From JBBROS01 sp963792675 (GTDB taxonomy: Bacteria; Pseudomonadota; Alphaproteobacteria; Acetobacterales; Acetobacteraceae): DNA of 64,000 nucleotides. The DNA is taken from positions 2,356,001-2,420,000 of the forward strand of contig CAWBWT010000002.1 in NCBI GenBank assembly GCA_963792675.1, in the 5' to 3' direction. Positions 45,846-55,119 of the stretch are shown piece after piece (the first letter of the stretch is position 1; each line of letters begins with the position of its first letter). Below the pieces are notes generated by a model. That model had not been told where the DNA came from, ran no database searches, and was given only the letters and a program-made list of their open reading frames with translations. The position numbers were made by a program, and so were the translations under genes.

Positions 45846-47708
45846 GTGACGTTTCAGTTCACCATGTCGGTTCGCGAGGCGCCAGTCGCGGCCAGTTCTG
45901 ACGCAGTCGGCCCGACCCCGGGGCAACGTCCCGTGCCGGTGCGCGTCGTTCGCCGTGCCTTCGACTTGATCCTGAGTTGGCTGCCCACCCGCCGCTGGCG
46001 CGAGCGGGTGCAGACCCTGGAACGCGAGCTGCGCGTCATGACAATCGCCCTGAACCATGTCGGGCGCGGCCTGCAGATGGTGGACGGCGACGGGCGGATC
46101 GTGGTGTCGAACAAGCAGGCGTCCGAGATGATCGGCGTGTCGGAAGCCTTCCTGGCGACCAAGCCGATGTTTGCCGATGTCGTGGCGCTTCAGTGGCAAG
46201 CAAACGAGTTCGCTAAGACGAACCAAAGGGCGCGTATCCGGTTCCAAAGCCCCGCTCCCGCCAACCGGTCGGAACGTTACCGGCGCCAGCGTCCGAATGG
46301 CCGGTGGATCGAGGTGGAGAGCGTGCCGTTGTCAGCCGGCGGCAGCGTCCGGACCCATACCGACGTGACCGAGCGGCACGAGGCCGAGGCACGGATCACC
46401 TACCTGGCCCAGCATGACTTCGTGACCGGCCTGACCAACCGCGCCCACTTCCAAGACTGCCTCGACCGCGCCTTGCAGGAGGATGGCGGAGCCGCCTTGC
46501 TGCTACTGGATCTCGACCGCTTCAAGGACGTGAACGATCTCTATGGTCACCCGACCGGGGACCAACTGCTAAAGGAATTGGCCCGGCGTCTGCGCCGGCT
46601 GGCCCGGGCCGGCGACACCGTAGCCCGGCTCGGCGGCGACGAGTTCGCCATCCTCATCGCACCCTTGGCGAACTGGTCCGAAGCCGAACCCCTGGCAGCC
46701 TCGCTGGTCGAGGCCATGCGCGAGCCATTCGAGCTGTTGGGCAAGCAAGTCACGTCCGGGGTCAGCGTGGGCATCGCCGCTGTGCTGCCGTCCAGCCGTT
46801 CGCCCGACATCGAGGCCGCGCGCAGCGATCTCATGCAGCAGGCCGATCTTGCGCTGTATCAGGCCAAGGCGGGCGGTCGGGGCCGGTGGCGGTCCTTCGA
46901 TCCGTCGATGCGGGACTCCTACCTGGCCGAACAGAAGCTGATCACGGAACTCCGCGTCGCGGTCGCGGAGGAGCAGTTCGACGTCTTCTACCAGCCGATC
47001 ATCGATTTGCGCTCGCGCCGGGTGAGCGCGTTCGAGGCGCTGTTGCGTTGGCGCCACCCCGAGCGAGGCTTGCTTGCCGCCGGCGAGTTCATCGCCGCCA
47101 TCGAGACCTCGGGTTTGATGGTGCCCCTGGGGGCCTGGGTGCTGCGGCGGGCCTGCCGCGACGCAGCGTCATGGCCGCGGCACATCCGGCTGCTCGCCAA
47201 CATGTCGCCCAAGCAGCTCGGCAGCGCTCACCTCGTCGAGACGGTGCGCGACGCCCTGGACTGCTCGGGGCTGCCGGCCGAGCGGCTTGAACTCGAGATT
47301 ACCGAGACGGCGCTGATGCAGATGTCGGATCGGGTGCTCACAACGATGACCGGGCTGCGTTCGCTCGGCCTGCGGATCGCGCTGGACGATTTCGGCACCG
47401 GCTATTCGTCCCTGTCGCATGTCCGGTCGTTTCCCTTCGATACGATCAAGATCGACCGGTCGTTCGTCAGCGAGGCGACGCAGCGCCGGGACTGCGCAGC
47501 GATCGTGCATGCCGTGCTGGGCCTCGCGCATGAACTCGGCATGCGGACGATCGGCGAAGGCGTGGAGCAAATGGAGCAGGTGAACTGGCTCAGCCAGGCC
47601 GGCTGCGACGAGGTGCAGGGCTTCCTGTTCAGCCGGCCGCATCCAGCAGCGGACGTTCCCGCCATGTTGGCCGAAAGCGCGGCCGTGTTCGCGGCCGTCG
47701 ACGACTGA
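45846..47708 (+). CDS. PAS-GGDEF-EAL cyclic-di-GMP signalling protein
   Basis: 620 residues. A PAS domain at about 60-180 (IALNHVGRGLQMVDGDGRIVVSN) is followed by GGDEF (intact RLGGDEFAIL near 260; LDLDRFKDVND earlier) and EAL (FEALLRWRHP near 395; LEITETALM; DDFGTGYSSLS near 514; EGVEQ). Both catalytic motifs are complete, so synthesis and breakdown of cyclic di-GMP are both possible; the PAS probably sets the balance. No membrane helix. GTG 45846 or ATG 45864 is the start. Confidence 0.9.
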   Translation: MTFQFTMSVREAPVAASSDAVGPTPGQRPVPVRVVRRAFDLILSWLPTRRWRERVQTLERELRVMTIALNHVGRGLQMVDGDGRIVVSNKQASEMIGVSEAFLATKPMFADVVALQWQANEFAKTNQRARIRFQSPAPANRSERYRRQRPNGRWIEVESVPLSAGGSVRTHTDVTERHEAEARITYLAQHDFVTGLTNRAHFQDCLDRALQEDGGAALLLLDLDRFKDVNDLYGHPTGDQLLKELARRLRRLARAGDTVARLGGDEFAILIAPLANWSEAEPLAASLVEAMREPFELLGKQVTSGVSVGIAAVLPSSRSPDIEAARSDLMQQADLALYQAKAGGRGRWRSFDPSMRDSYLAEQKLITELRVAVAEEQFDVFYQPIIDLRSRRVSAFEALLRWRHPERGLLAAGEFIAAIETSGLMVPLGAWVLRRACRDAASWPRHIRLLANMSPKQLGSAHLVETVRDALDCSGLPAERLELEITETALMQMSDRVLTTMTGLRSLGLRIALDDFGTGYSSLSHVRSFPFDTIKIDRSFVSEATQRRDCAAIVHAVLGLAHELGMRTIGEGVEQMEQVNWLSQAGCDEVQGFLFSRPHPAADVPAMLAESAAVFAAVDD

Positions 47709-47725
47709 GCCGGCAGGCTAGCCGG

Positions 47726-48127
47726 TCAGGCCGGCGTGCGCCGGGCCAGGCCCAGAATGCCGACGCCGAGGATTGCGGCCAGGATCGTGACGACGCCCAA
47801 CATCAGCCGCGTGCGATAGGCGACGCTTGCGGCCTCGCGCCGTTCCTCGTCGAGTACCACCGCCCGGGCGGCAGCGACGCGGTCGGCCAGCGGGCCGGTC
47901 CCGTCGAGCACGTCGGGGGCAAGCGGACCCAGGCCGGGCCGCAAACGCTCGAGGCGTGTCGCCGCGTCGGTGCCGGCGTCGGCTGCGAGGACCTGGTCGA
48001 GCGCGGCACTGCGGGCCAGGCCGCGTTCGAGCGGAATGCTGGTGGCGTAGCTGGCGAACAGGCCGCATAGCCCGACGATGGCGAACAGCATTACCAGGAA
48101 CAGGGACCAGGAATCGAAGCGGCGCAT
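47726..48127 (-). CDS. Hypothetical membrane protein with two helices
   Basis: 133 residues. Helices at the N-terminus (WSLFLVMLFAIVGLCGLFASYA) and C-terminus (LMLGVVTILAAILGVGILGLA) flank about 70 periplasmic or cytosolic residues. The architecture resembles a sensor without a signalling domain. No family recognised. ATG 48127 is chosen; ATG 48139 is also possible. Convergent with the GGDEF-EAL gene and divergent from the cupin gene. Confidence 0.55.
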   Translation of the reverse strand: MRRFDSWSLFLVMLFAIVGLCGLFASYATSIPLERGLARSAALDQVLAADAGTDAATRLERLRPGLGPLAPDVLDGTGPLADRVAAARAVVLDEERREAASVAYRTRLMLGVVTILAAILGVGILGLARRTPA

Positions 48128-48187
48128 CCGCCACCCCATCCGCGCAAAGCCGCTTGCGGTCAACCCGGACCGGCTTACCCTGCTGGC

Positions 48188-48523
48188 ATGACCGACAGCC
48201 CTTATCTGTTCCGTTCCGCCGACCACCCGCTTGCCGCCCACGGCGCAGGCTTGAAGGTGAGGGAGGCGGTGTCGGGGTTCGGCATCGCCTTGCGCTACCA
48301 GGAACGCGCTCCCGATCTGCCGAACGCGCCCGACCCGGCGTGGTGCGAGACCGGGCACAGCATCTTCATCCTGTCCGGCCGGATCCGCTATCGGTTCGAT
48401 TCCCACACGGTCGAGGCCGGCCCGGGCGACATGCTGCACATCCCGGCCGGTCCCGCGCACCGTCACCAGCCCAGCGTCCCTGGCGTCGATACGGTCCGCT
48501 ACGTGCTGACGGAGTTCACCTGA
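48188..48523 (+). CDS. Single-domain cupin protein
   Basis: 111 residues forming one cupin barrel: HSIFILSGRIRYRFDSHTVEAGPGDMLHIPAGPAH in outline, with the GxxH-type and PxGxxH-like motifs (FILSGRIRYRF, GDMLHIPAGPAHRHQP). Function unknown; such proteins bind metals or small ligands. ATG 48188. Confidence 0.78.
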   Translation: MTDSPYLFRSADHPLAAHGAGLKVREAVSGFGIALRYQERAPDLPNAPDPAWCETGHSIFILSGRIRYRFDSHTVEAGPGDMLHIPAGPAHRHQPSVPGVDTVRYVLTEFT

Positions 48524-48616
48524 CACGGCGGGTTCGGACTTGACAGGGAAGGACCCGCTGGGTAGCAACCCGCCTCCCGTTCGCATCCCGGCCCCAGCGG
48601 CCGCTTAGGTTTTGAG

Positions 48617-48742
48617 ATGAAGATCCGCAACAGCCTCAAGTCGGCCAAGGCCCGCGACAAGAACTGCCGCGTCGTGCGCCGGCATGGCCGCGTCTATGTC
48701 ATCAACAAGAAGAACCCGCGCATGAAGGCCCGCCAAGGCTAG
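48617..48742 (+). CDS. rpmJ: 50S ribosomal protein L36, zinc-ligand-poor type
   Basis: A 41-residue basic protein starting MKIRNSLKSAKARDKNC and ending NPRMKARQG. It matches the C-minus L36 paralogue: only one of the three cysteines of the zinc form is present (C17), and the zinc histidine is replaced by arginine. This form is normal for alphaproteobacteria and needs no zinc. An intrinsic terminator follows at once. Confidence 0.93.
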   Translation: MKIRNSLKSAKARDKNCRVVRRHGRVYVINKKNPRMKARQG

Positions 48743-48744
48743 GC

Positions 48745-48773
48745 AGGATCGGGCCGGTTTGCCCGATCCTTTC
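48745..48773 (+). terminator. Intrinsic terminator after rpmJ
   Basis: AGGATCGGGC (48745-48754) and GCCCGATCCT (48761-48770) form a perfect 10-bp stem with a 6-nt loop, followed by TTC. Confidence 0.8.
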
Positions 48774-48839
48774 AGGCCGCCGCCCTTGCCGGTTTGTTGC
48801 CGGGGAGCCATCTAGGCCTGATAAGCCGGAGGGACCCCG

Positions 48840-50291
48840 ATGATCGCGCAGCCGCCGCCCAAGCCCGGGATCATCGCCCGCCGCGACGAGATCGTTGCTG
48901 GTCTGCGCCGGCTGCTGCCGGACAGCGGCGTGATCGCCGAACCGCTCCGGCTCAAGCCGTATGAGACCGATGGCCTGCCGGCGTTCCGACAGCTTCCGCT
49001 CGCGGTAGTGCTGCCGGAAACGACCGAGCAGGTGGCCGCTGTGCTGCGCTTTCTGCATCAGCAGGGCGTCCGGGTGATCCCGCGCGGCGCCGGCACCAGC
49101 CTGTCGGGCGGCGCCCTGCCAATGGCCGACAGCGTCGTGGTCGGCATGATGCGCATGAACCGTATCCTCGAGATCGACTTTCCAGACCGTGCCGCCACGG
49201 TGCAGGCTGGCGTGACCAACATCGGCATTACCCAGGCCGTGGCCGGCGAGGGCTTCTTCTACGCGCCCGACCCGAGCAGCCAGCTCGCCTGCATGATCGG
49301 CGGCAACGTTGGCATGAATTCCGGCGGGGCGCATTGCCTCAAATACGGCGTCACCGCCAACAACCTGTTGGGATTGCGCGCCGTCACGATCGAGGGCGAG
49401 ATCATCGACTTCGGCGGCGCCCATCTCGACGCAGCCGGTTACGACTGGCTCGGCATCATGACCGGAAGCGAGGGGATGCTGGCCATCGTCACGGAGGTGA
49501 CGGTCCGGATCCTGCGCAGCCCGGAGGGCGCGCGCGCGATGTTGGTGGCGTTTGATGCCAACGAAACCGCCGGCCGCGCCGTGGACGCGATTATCGGGTC
49601 GGGCATCATCCCAGTGGCGCTCGAATTCATGGACCGGCCGGCGATCCACGCGTGCGAGGCGTTCGCCCATGCCGGCTATCCGCTGGACGCCGAGGCCATG
49701 CTGATCATTGAGGTCGAAGGGTCGGTGGCCGAGCAGGATTGGATGCTGGGCAAGATCTCCGACCTGTGCCGGCCGTTCGCCCCGCTCAGCATGAAGGTGA
49801 GCCAGTCGCCGGAGGAAAGCCTGGCGATCTGGAAGGGACGCAAGGGCGCGTTCGGCGCCGTCGGCCGCATCAGCCCCGACTACCTTTGCATGGATGGCAC
49901 CATCCCGACCGGTCAGTTGCCGCTAGTGCTGCGGCGGATTGGTGAGATGAGCGACCAGTATGACCTCAAGGTCGCGAACATCTTCCATGCCGGCGACGGC
50001 AACCTGCATCCGCTGATCATGTTCGATGCGAACTTGCCGGGTTCGTTCGAGAAGGCCGAGGCGTTCGGCGCCGATATCCTGAAGCTCTGCGTCGAGGTCG
50101 GCGGCTGCCTGACTGGCGAGCACGGCGTGGGAGTCGAGAAGCGCGACTTGATGCCGGTGCAGTTCACCGCGGTCGAGCTGGAACAGCAGCGCCGGATCAA
50201 GTCGGCGTTCGATCCGGACTGGCTGCTGAATCCCAGCAAGGTGTTTCCGCTGGTGGATTCGCCGGCCGGCCAGGCGCCACTTGCCGCCTGA
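48840..50291 (+). CDS. glcD: Glycolate oxidase subunit GlcD (FAD-linked oxidase)
   Basis: A 483-residue catalytic subunit oxidising glycolate to glyoxylate. The PCMH-type FAD domain has RVIPRGAGTSLSGGALP and GGNVGMNSGGAHCLKYG; the C-terminal cap has NIFHAGDGNLHPLI and LTGEHGVGVEKRDLM. It leads the glcDEF operon and overlaps glcE. Intact. Confidence 0.93.
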   Translation: MIAQPPPKPGIIARRDEIVAGLRRLLPDSGVIAEPLRLKPYETDGLPAFRQLPLAVVLPETTEQVAAVLRFLHQQGVRVIPRGAGTSLSGGALPMADSVVVGMMRMNRILEIDFPDRAATVQAGVTNIGITQAVAGEGFFYAPDPSSQLACMIGGNVGMNSGGAHCLKYGVTANNLLGLRAVTIEGEIIDFGGAHLDAAGYDWLGIMTGSEGMLAIVTEVTVRILRSPEGARAMLVAFDANETAGRAVDAIIGSGIIPVALEFMDRPAIHACEAFAHAGYPLDAEAMLIIEVEGSVAEQDWMLGKISDLCRPFAPLSMKVSQSPEESLAIWKGRKGAFGAVGRISPDYLCMDGTIPTGQLPLVLRRIGEMSDQYDLKVANIFHAGDGNLHPLIMFDANLPGSFEKAEAFGADILKLCVEVGGCLTGEHGVGVEKRDLMPVQFTAVELEQQRRIKSAFDPDWLLNPSKVFPLVDSPAGQAPLAA

Positions 50292-51519
50292 GCGGGAGTA
50301 TCCCGGCCTCGCGCTGGTCGAGCCGGTGGACGGGGCGCCGGTTGACGAGGCCGGGCTGATCGACACCATCCGCGAGGCGTCCGTCCGGCGTGAGCCGCTG
50401 GCGATCGAGGGCCGGGGCACTAAGCGTGGCATGCTGCGCCCGGTGCAGGCGGCCCGCACGCTGTCCACTCGCAACCTGGTCGGCGTCACCCTGCATGCGC
50501 CGCAGGAGCTGATCATCTCGGCCCGCGCCGGTACCCCGTTGCCGGACCTCGAGGCCAAGCTCGCCGAGGGCGGGCAGGGTCTGATCGCCGAGCCGCCCGA
50601 CTTGTCGGCGTTGCTCGGCAGCGAAGGGCCGCAGACCTTGGGTGGCGTGGTGGCGACCAACCTGTCCGGCCCGCGCCGGGTCGCCTGGGGCGCCACGCGG
50701 GACCACGTTATGGGCGTGCGAGCGGTCAATGGCGCGGCCGAGCTGATCCGCTCCGGCGGCCGGGTGCTGAAGAACGTGACCGGCCTTGACCTATGCAAGC
50801 TGATCGCCGGCAGCCACGGCACCCTCGCCGTCTTGACGGAGGTGACGCTGAAGGTCCTGCCGGTCGCCGAGCAGACCGGAAGCGTGGTGCTGCACGGTTT
50901 GGGTGCCACCCGGGCCGTGGCCGTCCTGTCGGCGGCGCTGGGCTCGCCGTACGGGGTGTCGGGGGCGGCTTGGCTGCCCGTGGCGGCGGCGCAGCGCGTG
51001 CCGGCCCTGGCGGGTCGGGGCGACGTGGCGCTCGTGCGGATCGAGGATTTCGCGCCCAGCGTCGACTACCGCCTCGGCAAGCTCACCGCCGACCTGGCCG
51101 CGTTCGGCGCCGCCGAGCGGCTACCGCATGACGCAAGCCTTGCGGCCTGGCGGGCGATCCGCGATGCGGTTCCGCTGGACGCTCCGGCGGGCGATGCGGT
51201 GTGGCGGATCTCGGTCCGTCCGTCTGCCGGCCCGGGCGTGTTCGAGGCGATCGAGCAGGCGGGGGCGCGCGCGTTCATGGATTGGGGTGGAGGCCTGCTG
51301 TGGGTGGCCGGCGCACCCGCGCTGCATGATCGCGTGGCGGCCGCGGCGGCCGCGGCTCGGGGCACCTGGACCCTGCTGCGCGGGCCTGACACGATGCGCG
51401 CGGCCGTCGAGGTCGTGCCGCCCGAGCCGGCGCCGTTGGCCCGCATCACCCGCCGGGTCAAGGCGGCCATGGACCCGCACGGCATCCTCAATCCCGGCCG
51501 CCTTTACGCAGGACTCTGA
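50281..51519 (+). CDS. glcE: Glycolate oxidase subunit GlcE (FAD-binding)
   Basis: 412 residues, the shorter FAD-binding partner of GlcD. It has IEGRGTKRGMLRPV, GGVVATNLSGPRRVAWGATRDHVMG and GSHGTLAVLTEVTLKVLP. TTG 50281 overlaps glcD by 11 nt; the N-terminus fits the family. It ends 6 nt before glcF. Intact. Confidence 0.9.
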   Translation: MPPEREYPGLALVEPVDGAPVDEAGLIDTIREASVRREPLAIEGRGTKRGMLRPVQAARTLSTRNLVGVTLHAPQELIISARAGTPLPDLEAKLAEGGQGLIAEPPDLSALLGSEGPQTLGGVVATNLSGPRRVAWGATRDHVMGVRAVNGAAELIRSGGRVLKNVTGLDLCKLIAGSHGTLAVLTEVTLKVLPVAEQTGSVVLHGLGATRAVAVLSAALGSPYGVSGAAWLPVAAAQRVPALAGRGDVALVRIEDFAPSVDYRLGKLTADLAAFGAAERLPHDASLAAWRAIRDAVPLDAPAGDAVWRISVRPSAGPGVFEAIEQAGARAFMDWGGGLLWVAGAPALHDRVAAAAAAARGTWTLLRGPDTMRAAVEVVPPEPAPLARITRRVKAAMDPHGILNPGRLYAGL

Positions 51520-51525
51520 CCCGCC

Positions 51526-52845
51526 GTGCAGACCACCTTCTCCGAAGCCCAGCTTCGCGATCCCGACACCGCCAGCAGCAACGAGGTGCTGCGCACTTGT
51601 GTCCATTGCGGCTTCTGCACCGCGACCTGCCCGACCTTCGTGCTGCTCGGGGACGAGCTCGATAGCCCGCGGGGACGGATCTACCTGATCAAGGACATGC
51701 TCGAAAGCGGCCGGCCGGCGACCGAGGAGGTCGTGCGGCATGTGGATCGCTGCCTGTCGTGCCTGGCCTGCATGACGACCTGCCCGTCGGGGGTGAACTA
51801 TATGCACCTCGTCGACCACGCCCGGCGCCACATCGAGCAGACCTACGATCGGCCGCTGCCGGAGCGCCTGCTGCGCAACGTGCTGTCACGGGTGCTGCCG
51901 AACCCGCGCCTGTTTCGCGCGGCGGTGGCCGGCGCGCGGCTGGCCAAGCCGTTCCGGGCGCTGCTGCCGCGCCGCGGGACGTTGGCTGGGCGGCTGCATG
52001 CCATGCTGGATCTGGCGCCCGGCAAGCTGCCGCCGGCCGGCGACAGCGCGCGCCCGCAGGTGCATCGTGCGCAGGGCGAGCGGCGCGGCCGGGTCGCCCT
52101 GCTGACAGGGTGCGCGCAAACCGTGCTCGACCCGGCGATCAATGAGGCGACCATCCGGCTGCTGACCCGGATGGGCATCGAGGTGGTGGTCGCCCGCGGC
52201 GTCGGCTGCTGCGGCGCGCTGACCCACCATATGGGCCGGCACGAGGCGGCGATGCAGACGGCCCGCAACGCCATTGCCGGCTGGACCCGCGAAGTCGAGG
52301 GCGAGGGGCTCGATGCGGTGCTGGTCAACACGTCGGGCTGCGGCACGACGGTGAAAGATTACGGCTTCATGTTCCGCGCCGAGCCGGAACCGTGGCGCAG
52401 TCGGGCCGAGCACGTGTCGGCGATTGCCAAGGACATCTCCGAATACCTCGCGACCTTGGACTACACGCCGACGCGGGCCGCCCCAGGGCTGCGGGTGGCC
52501 TACCATGCAGCCTGCAGCTTGCAGCATGGGCAACGGGTGCTGGACGCGCCCAAACAGTTGCTGAAGCGCGCCGGGTTCACGGTGGTGGAGCCGGCGGAAG
52601 GACACCTCTGCTGCGGCTCGGCGGGCGTCTACAATTTGGTGCAGCCGGAGATCGCGGGGCGGCTCAAGGCGCGCAAGCTGGAGAATATCGGCCGCACCCG
52701 TCCGGACCTGATCGCGGCCGGCAATATCGGCTGCATCACCCAACTCGCGGGCGGGGTACCGGTCATGCATACGGTGCAACTGCTCGACTGGATGGCCGGC
52801 GGCCCGGCGCCGGCGGCGCTGCCCGCGGTCCGGCCCGCGGCATGA
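51526..52845 (+). CDS. glcF: Glycolate oxidase iron-sulfur subunit GlcF
   Basis: 439 residues. Two 4Fe-4S motifs, CVHCGFCTATCPTF (near 25) and CLSCLACMTTCPSGV (near 75), precede two CCG-type cysteine-rich domains (GVGCCGALTHH, HLCCGSAGVYN). It passes electrons from GlcDE to the quinone pool. GTG 51526. Its stop overlaps the ATG of the TPR gene. Intact. Confidence 0.93.
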   Translation: MQTTFSEAQLRDPDTASSNEVLRTCVHCGFCTATCPTFVLLGDELDSPRGRIYLIKDMLESGRPATEEVVRHVDRCLSCLACMTTCPSGVNYMHLVDHARRHIEQTYDRPLPERLLRNVLSRVLPNPRLFRAAVAGARLAKPFRALLPRRGTLAGRLHAMLDLAPGKLPPAGDSARPQVHRAQGERRGRVALLTGCAQTVLDPAINEATIRLLTRMGIEVVVARGVGCCGALTHHMGRHEAAMQTARNAIAGWTREVEGEGLDAVLVNTSGCGTTVKDYGFMFRAEPEPWRSRAEHVSAIAKDISEYLATLDYTPTRAAPGLRVAYHAACSLQHGQRVLDAPKQLLKRAGFTVVEPAEGHLCCGSAGVYNLVQPEIAGRLKARKLENIGRTRPDLIAAGNIGCITQLAGGVPVMHTVQLLDWMAGGPAPAALPAVRPAA

Positions 52846-53435
52846 TTGCTGGGAACGCCCTCTCGGTGCTCCTGGCGGCCACGCTGCTGGCCGCGCCGGC
52901 AATGGCGCAGGCTCCACCCAACGAGGCGACCCGGCCGAAAGCGGCCACGGCCGGTAAGCCCACCGTGGACGGTCTGCTGAACGCCTTGCGGGGCGCGCCG
53001 AGCGAAGAGGCCGCCGTGGCCATCGAGGGGCAGCTGCGCGCCGCCTGGGCCGAAGCGGCCAGCCCGGCCGTCCGGCTGCTGTTGTCGCGTGGGCAGCGGG
53101 AGTTGTCGGAGAATGCCGCCACCGACAGCTTCGACAGTTACGACGCGGCGCTCGACCTCGACCCGGACCTGCTCGAGGCGTGGCGCGGCCGGGCCGCCGC
53201 GCGCCTGCACATGGGCGATCCGCAAGGAGGGGTGCGTGACCTGCAGGAGGTGATCCGGCGCGAGCCGCGGCATTTCGCCGCCTGGCAGGATCTGTCGCGC
53301 CTGGCCGAAAGCCGCGGCGATTGGCGTGGCGCGTACGCGGCCTGGCAGAAGCTGCTGGAGGTAGACCCGCGCACGCCGGGTGGCCAGGACCGGCTGCGTG
53401 ACCTGCGCCGCCGAGCAATCGGTGAGGACGCCTGA
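52842..53435 (+). CDS. Periplasmic TPR-like protein
   Basis: 197 residues with a Sec signal peptide (LSVLLAATLLAAPAMA, residues about 7-22). The mature part has two to three TPR-like helical pairs (SFDSYDAALDLDPDLLEAW, GVRDLQEVIRREPRHFAAW, YAAWQKLLEVDPRTPGG). ATG 52842 overlaps the glcF stop, so it is coupled to the glycolate oxidase operon. Role there unknown. The stop lies within a CGCCTGA/TCAGGCG hairpin. Confidence 0.78.
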   Translation: MIAGNALSVLLAATLLAAPAMAQAPPNEATRPKAATAGKPTVDGLLNALRGAPSEEAAVAIEGQLRAAWAEAASPAVRLLLSRGQRELSENAATDSFDSYDAALDLDPDLLEAWRGRAAARLHMGDPQGGVRDLQEVIRREPRHFAAWQDLSRLAESRGDWRGAYAAWQKLLEVDPRTPGGQDRLRDLRRRAIGEDA

Positions 53436-53468
53436 CCGATCAGGCGGGCTTGGGGCGCCTGCCCCCAA
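53429..53468. terminator. Two hairpins between convergent genes
   Basis: CGCCTGA-CCGA-TCAGGCG (53429-53446) includes the TPR gene stop. TTGGGG (53450-53455) pairs with CCCCAA (53463-53468). Weak T-tracts. They lie between the TPR gene (+) and a GNAT gene (-). Confidence 0.45.
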
Positions 53469-53503
53469 CGGGTCAACCGCAGAGCCCTTGCCTTCTCTTC
53501 CAA

Positions 53504-53932
53504 TCAGAGTCGCTTCTGCAAAAAGAGCCGGCTGCGCCCAAGCGGGTAGTCGTACAACGTCGCGAATTCGGTAAAGCCGAGCCGCTCGTAGAACTCGCGC
53601 GCCTGAAAGCTGAACGTGTCTAACCACATCCCGGTGGCGCCGTAGTCTCGGGCGATCGCCTCGGCCTCCCGCATCAGCCGCGTGCCATGACCCTGGCCGC
53701 GCAGCGCCGCCGGCAACGCCAGCAGCTTTACGAAGCACCACTCGTAATAGAGGTCCGCCCATAGCCCGCCGGCGATCGCGCCGCTGGCCGGGTCGCGCAC
53801 CACCAACGCGACCGGCACGTAGCGCGGCGGCCCGCCGGCCTGCTCGTTGTAGGTGAGCAGGGTGGCGAGGATCGCCTCCTCGACCTCGGGACCCGGCGAC
53901 GGGATCCGCTCGATGGCCGGCCCGGCGGTCAT
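53504..53932 (-). CDS. GNAT family N-acetyltransferase
   Basis: 142 residues. Acetyl-CoA-binding motif LLALPAALRGQGHGTRLMREAE, then GATGMWLDTFSFQAREFYERLGF. ATG 53932 overlaps the mrp stop (ATGA), so it is translated with mrp. Substrate unknown. Confidence 0.82.
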   Translation of the reverse strand: MTAGPAIERIPSPGPEVEEAILATLLTYNEQAGGPPRYVPVALVVRDPASGAIAGGLWADLYYEWCFVKLLALPAALRGQGHGTRLMREAEAIARDYGATGMWLDTFSFQAREFYERLGFTEFATLYDYPLGRSRLFLQKRL

Positions 53933-55020
53933 TCCACCACGATCCGCGGCCCAGCGGCGGCCGGTTGCGCCAGCGCCTGCCAGATCCGTCCGGCGATCTC
54001 CTGGTAGGCACCGGCGGCCACGCTGTTGGGGTCGCTCGCGGTGATCGGCGTGCCGGCGTCCGCAGTGGTGCGGATGTCGAGCAGCAACGGTACCTCGCCC
54101 AGGAACGGCACGCCAAGCGTCTCGGCTTCGCGTCGAGCGCCGCCATGGCCGAACAGCGGCGTCTCGTGCCCGCAATTGGGGCAGCAGAACACGCTCATGT
54201 TCTCGACCAGGCCTAGCACCGGGACCAGCGTCTTCTCGAACATGCGCACTCCGCGGCGGGCGTCGATCAGCGCGATGTCCTGCGGCGTGCTGACGATCAC
54301 GGCGCCGCTCAGGCTGACCCGCTGCGCCATCGTCAGCTGCGCGTCGCCGGTGCCGGGCGGCATGTCGACCACCAGGATGTCGAGCGGCCCCCAATCGACC
54401 TGGCCCATCATTTGCTCGAGCGCCCCCATCACCATCGGGCCGCGCCAGATCATGGCCGTGTCGGCGTCGACCAGGAAGCCGATCGACATCGCGCGCAGGC
54501 CCCAGGCCTCGAGCGGCACCATAACGCCGTCGCGCAGCTCGGGCTTACCCGACACGCCCAGCATGCGCGGCAGGCTCGGGCCGTAGATGTCGGCGTCGAG
54601 CAAGCCGACCTTGTGGCCCTGCTGCGCCAAGGCGACGGCGACGTTGACGGCGGTGGTGCTCTTGCCGACGCCGCCCTTGCCGGAAGCGACCGCGACGATG
54701 TGCCGCACGCCGGGCAGCAGCTTGGCCTTTTGCGCCGGAGGCGGCGCACGGTTCGGGGCCGGCGGCGGGGCTGCGGCGGGCCGGTGCGCGGTGAGCACGA
54801 CGGTGGCGTTGGTGACGCCGGGCTGCCGCGCGAGCAGTTCCTGCGCGGCTTGGCGCAACCCTTCCATCGCCGCCGCCTGCTGGCGTTCGGCTCGTAACGC
54901 TAGGTGCACGAGGCTGCCGCGCACCTCGAGGCTGTCGACCAGCGGGGCAATCTCGCCGCCGCCAGGCAGGGTCAGGCCGCGCAGGGCGGCGCGGAGCCCT
55001 TCGGGCGTGGGAAGCGTCAT
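53929..55020 (-). CDS. mrp: Iron-sulfur cluster carrier protein Mrp/ApbC
   Basis: 363 residues. An N-terminal MIP18/DUF59-like domain is followed by the P-loop NTPase with the deviant Walker A ASGKGGVGKST at 112-122, and the CxxC cluster-binding pair in VFCCPNCGHETPLFG. It carries Fe-S clusters to apoproteins. Divergent from hflK. Intact. Confidence 0.92.
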   Translation of the reverse strand: MTLPTPEGLRAALRGLTLPGGGEIAPLVDSLEVRGSLVHLALRAERQQAAAMEGLRQAAQELLARQPGVTNATVVLTAHRPAAAPPPAPNRAPPPAQKAKLLPGVRHIVAVASGKGGVGKSTTAVNVAVALAQQGHKVGLLDADIYGPSLPRMLGVSGKPELRDGVMVPLEAWGLRAMSIGFLVDADTAMIWRGPMVMGALEQMMGQVDWGPLDILVVDMPPGTGDAQLTMAQRVSLSGAVIVSTPQDIALIDARRGVRMFEKTLVPVLGLVENMSVFCCPNCGHETPLFGHGGARREAETLGVPFLGEVPLLLDIRTTADAGTPITASDPNSVAAGAYQEIAGRIWQALAQPAAAGPRIVVE

Positions 55021-55119
55021 CGCTTGTATATCCTCATCGCGTGGTCAATATCTCGCGTTCTGTCTCGATGCGGCATATGGCGCGCTGCGGCAAGGCTGCA
55101 AACAGGAGCATTTCGGCCA

